Below, piece after piece: positions 22,353 through 34,573 of a stretch of DNA of 64,000 nt; the stretch's first letter is position 1, and every line of letters starts with the position of its first letter. The position numbers were made by a program, and so were the translations under genes. The notes beneath the pieces are model-generated. The model saw only the letters and a list, made by a program, of their open reading frames with translations, searched no databases and was not told where the DNA came from. The stretch covers positions 186,001 through 250,000 of the forward strand of contig QWDQ01000033.1 in the NCBI GenBank assembly GCA_003868215.1, in the 5' to 3' direction. Source of the stretch: Pseudophaeomoniella oleicola (Eukaryota > Ascomycota > Eurotiomycetes > Phaeomoniellales > Phaeomoniellaceae).

Positions 22353-24194
22353 ATGGCAACTCCATTAGTGTCAACACCATTGAAGAGTCATCATGGCATT
22401 TTCTCTACCAAGACCGCTGGCGGTCGCATGCCTTTGACCCCGTCTCCACGCGCCAGGACCAGTAGCAACGCTACCAATGTCTCCATCGAGACATCACCGT
22501 TCACTCCCACAAGACCTACGTCTTCAGGCCAATCAATTTACAAGAAGGATGTTTCGAGCTTCCAGAGGTCGATCTCAAGATCAGTTTCCAAGACTTACCA
22601 ACAATCTCCAAAGTCAAACATCATCAAGAGCAGACAGTCTCCCAAGCACTTGGAGCTCGGTGTTTCCGATTGGACCTTGACCGGTACCGGCCCTAACATC
22701 AGCCAGACCCCATCAAAGGAGAGATCAAGAAAGGAGGGTGCTCTGAGATCTAGACATGGCAAAACCACCATCCGAGTCCAGCACAATGCTGCAGATCGAT
22801 TCATTCCAAATCGCCTTGCCAGTGAAGGTTTGGCTACAGCAGGCTCGGGCAAGCAGGATGAAAACCAGAGACCAAAGACCAGTGGTGAGGGTTCGACCGT
22901 ACTGGCTAACGCCGCTGGAGCTTTCGATATCGGTCGTAGCTCTGCGGACCTCACAAGTGCCCTTGATAACCTTGTATTGGATGACGATGCAACTACTTCA
23001 AGCTCATCATCGCGGCCTACACCAGACTCAGTCGCTTATGAATCAACACTTGCAGATGCGTGTGGTGTGTCGCTGAACACGCGTATCCTGGAGTTCAAGC
23101 CAGCTCCCCCGGAATCATCCAAGCCTATTGACTTACGCTCTCAATACAACAGACCACTGAAGTCAGCCAACACGCAATCGGCACAATTCCGCCGCAGAAT
23201 CCAGACGGCGCCTGAGCGCGTTTTGGACGCTCCTGGCCTGGTGGATGACTACTACCTCAACTTGCTTGATTGGAGCTCCGGTAACCAGGTCGCCATTGGC
23301 CTCGAACGCAACGTTTACGTGTGGTCAGCCGAAAGTGGTACCGTCAGCAGCCTCTTGGAGACCTCACCGGAGACATACATCAGCAGCGTCAAGTGGAGTG
23401 ATGACGGTGCATATGTAGGCGTTGGCCTCGGCACAGGTGAAGTCCAGATCTGGGATGTTGAGATGGGCACAAAGCTGCGAAGCATGTTCGGTCACGAAAC
23501 CCGCGTCGGTGTCATGGGCTGGTCCAAGTATACTTTGTCTACTGGTGCACGAAGTGGCCTCGTCTTCAACCACGATGTTCGCGTTGCCCAACACAAAGTT
23601 GCTGAGCTCGTCTCTCACGCCTCTGAAGTCTGCGGTCTCGAGTGGCGCTCAGATGGTGCACAACTTGCAACCGGTGGCAACGACAATCTAGTCAACATCT
23701 GGGATGCGCGTTCATTGGCTGCACCAAAGTTCAGCAAGAAGAACCACAAAGCTGCCGTAAAGGCTCTCAGCTGGTGCCCATGGCAACTCAACCTCCTTGC
23801 GACCGGTGGTGGCTCCTACGACAAGCACATCCATTTCTGGAACACTACTACCGGTGCTCGCGTTAACAGCATCGACACTGGCTCGCAAGTCACCAGCCTC
23901 AAATGGAGCAACCACTACCGTGAGCTTGTCAGCACAAGCGGATTCCCAGACAACTCCCTCAGCATTTGGAGCTACCCGTCCTTGGTCCGTAACGTTGAGA
24001 TCCCAGCGCACGAAACCCGTGTTCTCCACAGTTGTCTCAGCCCCGACGGACAGATGCTAGCCACAGCAGCAGCTGACGAAAGTCTGAAGTTTTGGAAAGT
24101 ATTTGAGCGAAAGGCAGGTACTTCAGCCTCAGCAGCGAGGGAAGGCGGCGTTGGCAAGAATGGACAGATGGCAAAGCAAATGACTATTAGATGA
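22353..24194 (+). CDS. CDC20: APC/C activator Cdc20 (Slp1-like)
   Basis: A single exon, 613 aa. The disordered N-terminal third carries the C-box DRFIPNR at 148-154. Seven WD40 blades fill about 285-590, with LLDWSSGNQVAIGLERNVY, ISSVKWSDDGAYVGVGLG, GLEWRSDGAQLATGGND and SWCPWQLNLLATGGG. The chain ends in Ile-Arg, the IR tail that docks on the APC/C. RIQTAPERVLDAPGLVDDYY before the propeller favours Cdc20 over Cdh1, although both share the layout. Cdc20 presents securin and cyclin B to the APC/C at metaphase and is the target of the Mad2 spindle checkpoint. I saw no obvious KEN box. The leader is long and likely spliced. Confidence 0.92.
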   Translation: MATPLVSTPLKSHHGIFSTKTAGGRMPLTPSPRARTSSNATNVSIETSPFTPTRPTSSGQSIYKKDVSSFQRSISRSVSKTYQQSPKSNIIKSRQSPKHLELGVSDWTLTGTGPNISQTPSKERSRKEGALRSRHGKTTIRVQHNAADRFIPNRLASEGLATAGSGKQDENQRPKTSGEGSTVLANAAGAFDIGRSSADLTSALDNLVLDDDATTSSSSSRPTPDSVAYESTLADACGVSLNTRILEFKPAPPESSKPIDLRSQYNRPLKSANTQSAQFRRRIQTAPERVLDAPGLVDDYYLNLLDWSSGNQVAIGLERNVYVWSAESGTVSSLLETSPETYISSVKWSDDGAYVGVGLGTGEVQIWDVEMGTKLRSMFGHETRVGVMGWSKYTLSTGARSGLVFNHDVRVAQHKVAELVSHASEVCGLEWRSDGAQLATGGNDNLVNIWDARSLAAPKFSKKNHKAAVKALSWCPWQLNLLATGGGSYDKHIHFWNTTTGARVNSIDTGSQVTSLKWSNHYRELVSTSGFPDNSLSIWSYPSLVRNVEIPAHETRVLHSCLSPDGQMLATAAADESLKFWKVFERKAGTSASAAREGGVGKNGQMAKQMTIR

Positions 24195-24993
24195 GCCTTG
24201 GTTGGAAAGCAGATGACTCTTCATGTTGACATGATTGAATGCCGGCGTTATTGTGGGATTTCTCTATTCCTAATGTATGATTCAGTTCTTTTCTTTAGCA
24301 GTCGGCAGTTGTACTCGTCGTCAAACGACTTTCATATTACAACTCCTTCCTTCGATGTGGGTGATGGTTCCTCGAGCACAAGATTCACAAACTACGTCTG
24401 AGAGTTTCCTTGCACTTCGAGAAAAGCGTTGTGAAGAAGGGTTGTTTTACTTTCGCAGATCTTGCTAAATAAGTACAGTAGCTGGATAATAGATATATGA
24501 TAAATTGATGGAACACCTGCGTTTATGTGACGAAAGTGAATCTCTCTAATAGCATTGCAACGAGATGAGCAGTTTAGCCCAATAATGAAGCCTTTATAAT
24601 TTGGGGTTGCTCTTCCTAAACGGTTAGGCTCTCTTGGCCGCGGAGTGAAGGGGTCAAGCTTCTATGCCGTCTAATTATTCATTGCTCTTTCAACCTACCA
24701 CCAATACAAGCTTCTGCGACAAACGAACAGCACCTCCTCGGGTTTTCAATAAGCAGTATCACGAAAGGAATTACAGTCAGTACTAGGATTGGAAAGTTGT
24801 CAGTGTACGTTGTTTTGAGGATATCCTACCTTGCGCCATCTTTGCCCGACCAATCTAGGTGAAGCAGCTTGGTCCGATTACAACATCCCATCTTATCGCT
24901 GCTCACAAGCAGAGCGCTTCATACGATACAGCGCAAGTGTTCTACGGTTCTACCATCAAGCAGCGAAACTTTAGAGGCAGGCATCATTACAAG
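24195..24993. other. Intergenic, CDC20 3' end and TOA1 promoter
   Basis: AT-rich 3' UTR-like sequence runs to about 24600, then promoter-like sequence. No conserved ORF or RNA gene is visible. Confidence 0.45.
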
Positions 24994-26782
24994 ATGTCGA
25001 ATAATGCGGTGGTAAGTGAGCTCAGCTTTGCGATCGCTTCGTGCTCCATCTTGCGCAACTGCTTGCTGCTGAGCTGCAACCGACTGGCGACATCACTTTA
25101 GATAAAGAGGCTGACAGTCATTGACGAATTAGGGTCCGGTCTACGCCAAGATAATTCAAGATGTCCTTGAAGCATCTCAGGTCGACTTCGAAGAAGGAGG
25201 CGTTGACCAAAGCACGCTCGACAGGCTGCGCGAGGTTTGTCTCAATCATTTCCTTCGCCCTGCTTTTGATTTCGTTCATACCTGCTCTCTCATCATTGCA
25301 CTCATCCTGCGATCCAGTCAATCTGTCGCTCTGTTCATTTTGTACAAAATCATGTGAATAATACAGATGGATGAAGCGTCTGTTCAGATTTCTTATCGGT
25401 TTTGCTGGGTGGGTGGTGGCTGTCAGTGAACAGCAGGGCAGGCGGGGCTTTCGGGCGGGAAAGCCTGGGGTTTAATGAGGAACGACCCTGTTGCCTGTGG
25501 ACTCATTCTTTTATACCCTTCCTCGAACCCCACTCATCACCCCAAAATTGCTGCCTAACCTTATTCCCTCTACTACCCAGTCGCTTGAGATAGTTCTTGT
25601 GCTACATTACTTGGCGCCTTTTGCCTCGATTTGCATGAGCCTTCATATGCTCCATGATAATATCTCTGAAAGATGTCCCAGCATACACTGACAGACAGTA
25701 GATATGGCAGGACAAACTATCTTCAATCAGAGTCGCTCAGTTCCCATGGGATCCAACTCCAGCACAGCCGACACCACCAACATCCCAGGCTCCCCCGACC
25801 AAGCAACAGCCATCATCTGGCAATGCCACCCCTGCACAGACTCCACCGGTTTCTACGTCCATGCAGCCACCGGTCAAGACGGAACAAAGCCGGCCGATGC
25901 CACAACCGAATGGTGCATACAGCCAGCCTCAGCTTCAACAACCGACAATGGCTAACATGACTGCTCAACAACGCGCAGCAGCGGCATTACAGCAGAAGTT
26001 CGGCCAGCAAGCCGCTCCTCAGATTTCCCAGCTCCAAGGACAAACAGGTTTTCCGCAGAGGGCACCGATGCCGCAAGGTGTACCGTATCAGAGCGGGCAG
26101 CAGGACGTGAAGCCATCTCCCGCTGCTCTGCAACAGATGCAACAGGCTCAACAACGATCGTCTTTACCTAATAGTCAAACTGATGGCACTGACGATGCTT
26201 TGGCGGACTGGAAAGCCGAGGTTGCTCGAAGACGGGCCGAGGCCGCAGCCGACCCTGGTCGTGGTGACCGATTGTTCAGAGAGCATTTCCTTGCTCTGCA
26301 GCAGCGAAAGGAAGGTGGTGGTCTTATGATGCCACTCGATGAACGTTACCACCCTAGGACAAGCGTGAAACGGAAGATTGCCAATGCTTTGCCAACGGAT
26401 CCAGTTCCAGAATTGATACCTCTCGGAGCTGATCCCTTGGCTGGTGAAGTGCCTCAACGTCTTCAGCAATTTGATGGCATTGATGACGACGACGACGTGA
26501 AGGATGAGGACGATGAAGACGCGATCAACTCAGATCTTGATGATCCTGATGATCTTGCCGGTGACCCTGATGCGGATGCAGAGACAGACCAGGCTATGCT
26601 TTGCACCTATGACAAGGTTCAGCGTGTCAAGAACAAGTGGAAGTGCACCCTCAAGGATGGAGTGCTGAAAGTTGACGGCAAAGAGTAAGTCTTATTCCAA
26701 AACTGTTATCTGTGGGTTTAGCACTGACTCCTCTCATCGCAGATACGTCTTCCATAAAGGACAAGGCGAATTCGAATGGTAA
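24994..26782 (+). CDS. TOA1: TFIIA large subunit (Toa1)
   Basis: Four exons: 24994-25011, 25133-25234, 25702-26684, 26743-26782 (380 aa). Exon 1 has only six codons (MSNNAV). Exon 2 adds GPVYAKIIQDVLEASQVDF and EEGGVDQSTLDRLRE, and exon 3 opens with IWQDKLSSIRVAQFPWDP, which together make the conserved N-terminal helical bundle. A long Gln/Pro-rich spacer follows. After an acidic stretch, the C-terminal beta-barrel (LCTYDKVQRVKNKWKCTLKDG) finishes in exon 4 as EYVFHKGQGEFEW. TFIIA stabilises TBP on promoters. The second intron is 467 nt, very long for this window, with a weak GTTTGT donor. All junctions keep frame and both conserved ends match the family. Confidence 0.92.
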
Positions 26783-27536
26783 TAGTCCGAAGGCTCGGGT
26801 TTCTTTGCAATCAAGTGGATCGACATCAACACGACACACCAACTGCATAGTCATCTTACAGGATCCATTTCTTCATCTCTCTCTCCTCAAAACTACGAAA
26901 TTGAATAATGACTCAGATCCGGATGGGAAAAAAGGCGGCAGTTCATACAGTCGCATGATTAGATGCAGACGTCAAATTCAGCTCCATCAGCATTGACGCT
27001 GATATGTATTATAATGCCTTGCGCAAGCAGCTCAGAAGAAAGATCAATACGATCCTGGTAGAGATACGCGTAGTTTTCTGGTCCTATATATACTATGTAT
27101 GGAGGTAGTCAGAATATTCTCGCAGAAAACAATACGTAGTATCTTCCTACTCTGCGCAACTTTGAAGTGAGAATCTTGATTGTGATCTTCTCCACATAAT
27201 TTGTATTCACTGCTGAAAATTAGCGTCCTCACATTAACTTTTGCCTCGCCCAGGTTTAAAAAAAATAATATAATTTCAAGACGCTCGTTGTATATGTATG
27301 AGGAGTGTTATGGTATGCTTTGAAGGGACAACCCTTTGTGTAGACCTTTTTTGAGATATTCTCTTCAGCTGAATAGCGCTGATTTTCTGGAATCAGCTAT
27401 TTGTGCGCGTGTGGGAAGAAGAGAATCTACATCGTTTCATCTCGGAATTGGCCTCAAGCTGCATTGCAGGTATTACTGGAATTACGACTTCATTAGATTT
27501 TATTTCACATCCTGAACGCGAAGATTGAGGTCAACC
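26783..27536. other. Intergenic, TOA1 3' end and DUS3 promoter
   Basis: AT-rich with an A-run near 27260. One ACGTAGTA motif lies at about 27134. No gene is visible. Confidence 0.45.
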
Positions 27537-29844
27537 ATGGCACACTCTGCTCCTGTATCAGACATGTCGGCGACAGACCCGTCAAGCATAAATCGGGCCA
27601 ATGTAGCTGCTTCAAGTTCATCTATCGTGGGCGTCGAAGGGCCACTGTCTCCCTCAAAAAGAAAATTGGATGATGCCGAACTTGACAGCTCATCAGCCCC
27701 GCCTTCGAAGAGGAAGCCTGGAGTTGCTCCTATCAAGTCTGAATTCCTGTTGCCTTCAGAAGGCTCGGTCCAAAACGGAAAAGAAATTGTTCAAACAGAT
27801 GCCGCGGATGACGACGAAGCTGAAGCTTTCCACCACGAGGATCGCTCAGAAAACAGAGATCAGAAGAAGAAGAAAAAGGACAAGAAGCAAGGAGGCCAGA
27901 ACAAAGCTCGGTCTTTTGGGACCTCTAGAGATGAGATTTCACTGTGCCAAAGTCGTGCTCACTATCCGGAATATTCTCCCAAAGATTGCCAATTCGGTGA
28001 CAGGTGTAAATTTGAGCACAACCTACGGAAGTACCTAAACGATTACAAAAGAGAAGATCTTACGACCTTCGGTGGTATTTGTCCTGTGTGGGATGCAAAA
28101 GGTTACTGTAACGTTGGGTGGAAATGCCGCTTTGTGGGATCCCATATGAAGGAAGTTGAAACCGAGGATGGCAAGAAGGAACTCGTCCTTCTTGAAGACG
28201 AGGAACGTAAACAGAAGTCCCAGACACAATTCAACTTCAAACAATCAGATAGTGGAACCGTCAACACAATCGCCACAGCCGACAAGACTGCACTCATGAA
28301 AAAGAAATTCCCGACCAAGAAATCGAACCTGATGACTGAATGGATTGAGAAGTCTACAAAGGAATTGGAGCGATATCTCCATAGCAAGGGCTCCAAGGAA
28401 GACGACTCGCCATCATCAACTCCAGAGCCGGAAGAAAAGGCCAAGATTGAGGAGAATCGAGCGCGTTTTACGGACCCTCCACTACTTCCATCAGAGAAGC
28501 GCCGTCTATATTTTGGTCCAGAAACTCCAGTTCTGGCACCTCTTACTACACAAGGCAATCAACCGTTCAGAAGAATATGCACCGAGCTTGGTGCGCAGTT
28601 CACATATTCGGAGATGGCCATGTCATTGCCGGTCATCCAAGGCCAGAGATCTGAATGGGCGTTGTTCAAAGCTCACGAGTCCGAAGTTGCTGCTCCAACA
28701 TTTACAGCGAAATCTTCCGTTGTGGCTGGATATGATCAGTCCAAGGATATCAGGTTCGGCGCTCAGATATCCGCCAATAAGCCGTGGGTAGCGCTCAAGG
28801 CAACGGAAACTCTAACCACACTCCTCCCTGGTGGTTTAAGATGTGTTGACCTAAACTGTGGTTGTCCCATCGACCTAGTCTATCGGGAAGGTGCGGGTAG
28901 TGCTCTGATGGATCACCCAAGTAAGCTGGAGAAGATGCTCCGGGGCATGAACACAGTCTCAGGCGAAGTTCCTATTACGGCCAAGATCCGCACTGGCACG
29001 CGGGATGGGCGGCCAACAGCTAACAATCTCGTCAAGAGGCTCATATTCGGCGGCTTCGAATCCCACGAACTGGGCGTCGGACCTTGCGGTGTCGCAGCAC
29101 TAACGCTCCATGGTCGTTCCCGCCAGCAACGCTACACCAAGACTGCAGATTGGAGTTATATTGCCTCCACGGCGGCCATGATTAAGGACATGAAAAATTC
29201 CGCCAACGACATTGCCGACACTGTCCGCGAACCGGATCCTCGTGATCAAGCAGTGACTGGTAGCTCTTCAAAATCGTCTTCTTCAGTTCAAATCCCGTAC
29301 TTCCTTGGCAACGGTGACTGTTACTCCCACGTTGACTATTACGATCATGTGCAGAACGCTGGTGTTGACTCTGTCATGGTTGCCCGTGGTGCACTCTGTA
29401 AGCCCTGGCTCTTTGAAGAGATTGCAACGAATCAATATCTTGACAAATCTGCTTCGGAGCGTCTCAGCTATATCGAGAAGTTTGCGAAGTACGGGCTTGA
29501 GGCCTGGGGGAGCGACGAAATGGGTGTAGGGACCACCAGAAGATTTTTGCTCGAATGGCTAAGCTTCAGTTGTCGTTATGTTCCTATTGGATTGTTGGAG
29601 TATCTCCCTCCCAAATTGCAAGACAGGCCACCAAGGTGGAAGGGCAGAAGCGAATTGGAAGACCTCTTAGGGAGTGGGAATTACAAGGATTGGATCAAGA
29701 TAAGGTACGTTGAGACTGCCCGTCCCATAGCCCTTGTTGAAACGATTGCTGACTCTTTCTAGTGAAATGTTCCTTGGGCCTGCCCACAAGGACTTCCACT
29801 TCGAGCCGAAGCACAAGTCAAATGCGTATGAAGCTGAAGGATAG
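27537..29844 (+). CDS. DUS3: tRNA-dihydrouridine(47) synthase Dus3
   Basis: Exons 27537-29704 and 29763-29844 give 749 aa. The N-terminal quarter is disordered and lysine rich. Two CCCH zinc fingers lie near 140-205 ([17 protein letters not shown] and [18 protein letters not shown]). The flavin-binding TIM barrel covers about 340-720. [20 protein letters not shown] contains the active-site Cys of the NCGCP signature, and [17 protein letters not shown] is the FMN and tRNA contact. The second exon supplies the conserved end [21 protein letters not shown]. Dus3 reduces U47 of the tRNA variable loop using NAD(P)H. The start is the first ATG (CAACCATGG); the frame upstream begins only at a TTG. 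Confidence 0.93.
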
Positions 29845-31417
29845 ATGAGGTGACTATCTCGCGTCTCTGTCGTACCGGGCGGGATCACCGGTCGCTAGCA
29901 TATTATGTACAGCTTGTTGCTCAATAACGAGTTTTACTCTTCCGTGATCATGGCCACCACAAGTTACTGATCCTATAGATTTGTTTTGTAGCTAGGAGAT
30001 ACGTCCGACGCATGAGACCTGGAAATTGTAAATAAGTTTCAAGGATTTTTCACCCCAACGCGCCGTCTCCCTCTGTGTTCGATCAGCTGCGCTCATCGTC
30101 CCTTCTCATAGTCCACACTACACAACAAAGGAGTCTGCAGTATGTAACATTGGTTGGCCCCCAAAGGCGGGATGTCGCGAGGCTAAGTAGGCAACGCACC
30201 TTTGTCAGACTGTAGTTTACGGGCTGGGATCCTGTTATCACTGTCCAGCTATGTTTTACTCTTCCTTTACCGTCGGCCGCGGGTCCAAAGCAGTCTTGGC
30301 TGACCGACATGTGCAGAATTGACGGCACCGAGAACAACCGTACGAACCGATAAGTAGAGGTAAAGATTCAGTAAACATTGTAGTCTGACACCTCGTTGCA
30401 AGCAATTCTAGTACTTGATCAAGGCAAATTCCACACTTGTTTCGACCGCGAATAGTAGTTCGATGCGAGTCGTCGGGCGGGTAGGCCTCTTATGGGGGAC
30501 TGGAGCTAACGGGAACATCCATCGACTGATACGCCTAGTTCTAGTCATTTTTTACAAGGCTGACAATAGTTCCCGAGATCCTACCTGACCTTGAGGGAAG
30601 GATGGAAGGAGCGGAGAGTCCTGTGTCTCGTCTACTATTATCTTTCCCAGCTTCTTCTTGTGATGTATTCCATCTTGATGGATCGAACGAGGATCTGGGT
30701 TTTGGAGAACTGGAAGTTGGCGATGCTACAGTATTCATGTTTTGATATTTTCATTTCGCGGCAAATATATGTTCAACATAACGAAGATGAGTGGCCAGCG
30801 CAAACGCCACAGGGAGACGAAGGCGTTGTCTTTGATGGTAACTTGATACTTCAGCAATGTCACACCACAGAAGGGACGAGGGGGAAGACCAACGTTCCGA
30901 ACGCCTTATCTTCCAGTTGGAAATGATCCCTGCGTGGTGGTAACGATAACCTTCAAGCTAAGCATCGTTATCAAGGAGTGTCAAGTCAAGCAATTCTGCT
31001 TATCCTCGCTATTGATCAGTGACCTAACCCCAACCAGGCTTACTTATCTGATACTACTGTACGAGGTCGGCTGTTGATCAACCCCCCCCCCCCCCCCGGG
31101 CTCCCCCATGCTTGCTTTTACGTTTTACCTGCTGCTACGTAGGGTAGTAGTGTCCTGCAATGGAAGAGGGACTGCGATAAGCCCCGATTCCCGCCTGTCG
31201 TTGACATTATGGTCTGGTAGACGCCGTTGACGCCATGGGTAACATGAACATCGAGCTTCCTTTTCTACTTCCTCACTTATGCTTCTTCATCCCGCCGCCA
31301 ATTATAAGACTGTGTGTGCCCGAGCTTCTATTCTGAAGCGTTGTTTTATTGCCAAATCCATTTCAACGTCTCAATCGATAAACAGGATTTCTTGAACATT
31401 GCGGAAAGATCTCAAAC
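29845..31417. other. Intergenic, DUS3 3' end and permease promoter
   Basis: About 1.6 kb without a conserved ORF. A run of 16 C lies at 31082-31097, and the permease leader precedes 31418. Nothing else is recognisable. Confidence 0.5.
31082..31097 (+). repeat. Poly-C tract
   Basis: A run of 16 consecutive C residues lies about 320 bp upstream of the permease start. It is the only homopolymer of C or G of this length in the window and is prone to length error or variation. Confidence 0.85.
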
Positions 31418-33417
31418 ATGTCCGATCAAGAGTCTCCAATGCCGGTGAAGGCGTCTGAATCTTCTCACGGGAGAACGGCCTCGCTGCGCAAGGAATCTGT
31501 GAGTGCCCCGGGATTGGCGAGCGATGAAGACGCAGCTGTGCTCGCGAAGATGGGATACAAGCAGGAATTGAAGCGGAACTTTACCATGATGGAGGTCTTT
31601 GGAATTGCCTTCAGTATCATGGGTTTACTGCCCAGGTAAGAATGGATTAGCAATGACCTGCGTATCTTGATAGAATTGACCAGTCGCCAGTATTGCGTCC
31701 ACTCTAAGTTATTCCATTCCAGCCGGTCCTGTTGGCATGGTATGGGGTTGGTTTGTGGCATCCGCATTCATTTTCGTCGTCGGCTTGGCCATGGCAGACT
31801 TAGGCTCGGCGATGCCAACGAGCGGAGGGCTTTACTATTGGACACACTTCTATGCCTCCCCGAAATGGAGGAAGTATCTCTGTTTCCTCGTGGGCTATTC
31901 CAATACCCTCGGCCTCGTCGGGGGCCTATGCAGTATTGATTACGGATTTTCCCTTATGTTCCTTTCCGTTATTGTCATTGCCCGGGATGGCAACTGGTCT
32001 CCTTCAAATGGCGTTACCTATGCGGTATTCTTATGCTGTCTCCTATGCCATGGGATTCTTGCCTCCACGCTTGCCAAGATCATGGGCAAACTTCAAACGG
32101 TCTTCGTGGCAATGAACTTTATCCTCATTATTGCAACAATCATTGCCTTGCCAGTGGGAAAGCATAACCGAAATGATGGAGAATATATATTCGGTCATCT
32201 TGACAATCTCACCACGTGGCCAACCGGGTGGTCGTTCATGCTTGCATGGCTGTCACCAATCTGGGTAAGACGAACCATCCTCGTTGCTCCTATGGCTGCG
32301 GCTGACATGGTCTTCTTAGACAATTGGTGGTTTTGATTCATGCGTACGTGAGAGCCTTGGAACGGCACATATATAAAACGTCTCCAGCTCACAGATCATA
32401 GGTGCACATGTCTGAAGAAGCGTCAAATGCTACTAAGGCGGTCCCGTTCGGAATTTTGATGTCAATCGGCTCTTGCTGGCTGTTTGGGTTTATCATAGTC
32501 ATAGTCATCGCGGCTTGTATGAACCCAGATCTAGAAAGCATCTTGGGTTCAAGCTTCGGCCAGCCAATGGCACAGGTAATTTGCATGAAAGACTCTGATT
32601 CGGAAAGAGCTAATATAAACGTCAGATTTACTATGATGCTATTGGAAAGAACGGTGCCATGGGTCTCATGGCTCTACTAATGATCGTGCAGTTCCTGATG
32701 GGATTGTCGATTCTTGTTGCATGCAGTCGTCAAACCTGGGCTTTCTCAAGGGATGGTGCTCTCCCATTTTCACGCCTCATCCGTAAGATCTCTGTGAGAC
32801 TTGGACACATACCCTTGAGAGCTGTCTGGTTTTGTGTACTGCTTGCGGCAATCCTTGGCCTCCTGTGCTTGATCGCCTCGGCGGCTGCATCTGCCCTCTT
32901 TTCCCTTGCCGTAGCCGGCAACAATCTTGCATGGGGCGGTCCAATTCTTGCCAGATTGGTTTGGGTATGTTGATATATCTTTCTGTGTCTATCATATGCT
33001 AACAACACTATACAGGGACAGCACAAGTTCGTTCCCGGTCCAGTATATACCGGAGATCGCTTTAGCAGGCCAATTGGATGGCTAGCCATTCTCTTCCTTG
33101 TCTATGGAATCATCTTGGCAATGTTTCCCAGTGGTGGACCAAATCCGACACCTTCTGGTAAGCAGATCACGACGGAGGCGAGCTGTTTCATTGACCAGAT
33201 ACCAGATATGAACTATACCGTCGTCATCAACAGTGCTGTCTGGCTCGGGGCTACCGCATATTATGTTCTAGATGCACGAAAATGGTTCACGGGTCCGAAG
33301 ATCACAGTCGATCTAGACATTTTGACAGAAGAACAGGAGGAGGCTATCAGGGAGGAGGGACTCCAGGTGGAAGGACTAGAGGGGCAAGAAATCCCACATA
33401 AGAGCGGCGACGCTTGA
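31418..33417 (+). CDS. APC-family amino acid permease (GABA/choline type)
   Basis: Six exons: 31418-31635, 31691-32264, 32320-32343, 32402-32575, 32626-32964, 33016-33417 (576 aa). The third exon is a 24-nt micro-exon coding TIGGFDSC. The hydrophilic head (about 50 residues) leads to MGYKQELKRNFTMMEVFGIAF and FSIMGLLPSIASTLSYSIPAG, the first helix region of the fungal amino acid/choline transporter family. About 12 transmembrane segments follow; GFDSCVHMSEEASNA is the conserved loop built across exons 3 and 4. The C-terminal tail is acidic. The likely substrate is GABA, choline or a related amine at the plasma membrane; sequence alone does not decide. All six exons are in frame with GT-AG ends. 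Confidence 0.9.
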
Positions 33418-33798
33418 ACCAAAAAGGATGTAAGACCGTAGAATGTCGCGACCATACACGACAAGTACACGAACAGATCGTAGATATAGGAGAGCGAATC
33501 CCAAATGGCCGACCTTGAGTAAGCAGGCCAAGTCAAAACAGTACTATCATGTTGAATCTGATTTGATAATGAGTATGAAGTGAGTGCACGAGTTCTATCC
33601 TTGTGGGAGTGGAGCGCGGGCGGCCGCATGGCCATCTCTGATTGGCCACCTTAAAGCATAGGCTTGGCAACAAATGCGCACCGCACTAAGAATTTCTCCC
33701 ACACAAACCATCTCCGCCATCATCTTGAAATTCAGCCATCGACGATTTCCTTCTCGACAACCTCCCAACCCAGCGATTCCTGTCTACCGTTGCCCAAC
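33418..33798. other. Intergenic, permease 3' end and RPS5 promoter
   Basis: Short compact promoter of a ribosomal protein gene. A pyrimidine-rich leader (cgacgatttccttctcgacaac region) precedes the start. Nothing else is visible. Confidence 0.45.
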
Positions 33799-34573
33799 AT
33801 GTCTGACAACGGCGAAATCGAGGTCGAGAACCCAACCACCAGCTACCCTGTCCTACCAAAGGACGTCACTTCGGAGATCGGTACCGTCAAGCTCTTCAAC
33901 AAGTGGAGCTACGAGGATGTCGAAATCAGGGATATCTCATTGACGTGAGCATTTTGCGCCTAGAAAGGGATTGAAGACACAAGAGATTGACAAAGTTCTG
34001 CAGCGATTACATCCAAATCCGAGCCCCAGTGTACATGCCACACTCTGCTGGTAAATATGCGGCCAAGAGATTCAGAAAGGCACAATGCCCAATCATCGAG
34101 CGCCTTACCAACGCCTTGATGATGAACGGCCGAAACAACGGCAAGAAGCTCCTGGCTGTCCGAATCGTCGCCCACGCTTTCGAAATCGTACGTCGCATCG
34201 AGTCTTGAGATTTTAAGTTGCGGAAAACGTTGGCTAACATATCGTTACAACACAGATTCACATCATGACCGACCAAAACCCCATCCAAGTTGCCGTCGAT
34301 GCCATCGTCAACTGCGGTCCTCGTGAAGATTCCACCCGTATCGGTTCAGCCGGTACCGTCAGACGTCAAGCTGTCGATGTTTCACCACTCCGCCGTGTCA
34401 ACCAGGCCATCGCCCTCCTCACCATTGGCGCCAGAGAAGCCGCTTTCAGGAACGTCAAGTCGATTGCTGAGTGTCTGGCTGAAGAATTGATCAACGCTGC
34501 CAAGGGTTCCTCGAACTCATATGCCATCAAGAAGAAGGATGAGTTGGAGCGTGTCGCCAAGTCCAACCGGTAA
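33799..34573 (+). CDS. RPS5: 40S ribosomal protein S5 (uS7)
   Basis: Three exons, 33799-33944, 34004-34187 and 34256-34573, give 215 aa, the normal length. After a short N-terminal extension ([19 protein letters not shown]), the uS7 core reads [85 protein letters not shown] and [15 protein letters not shown], ending [13 protein letters not shown]. It binds the 3' major domain of 18S rRNA in the head of the small subunit near the E site. Both introns (59 and 68 nt) have normal signals. Codons are C-ending, as expected for a highly expressed gene. Confidence 0.97.
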
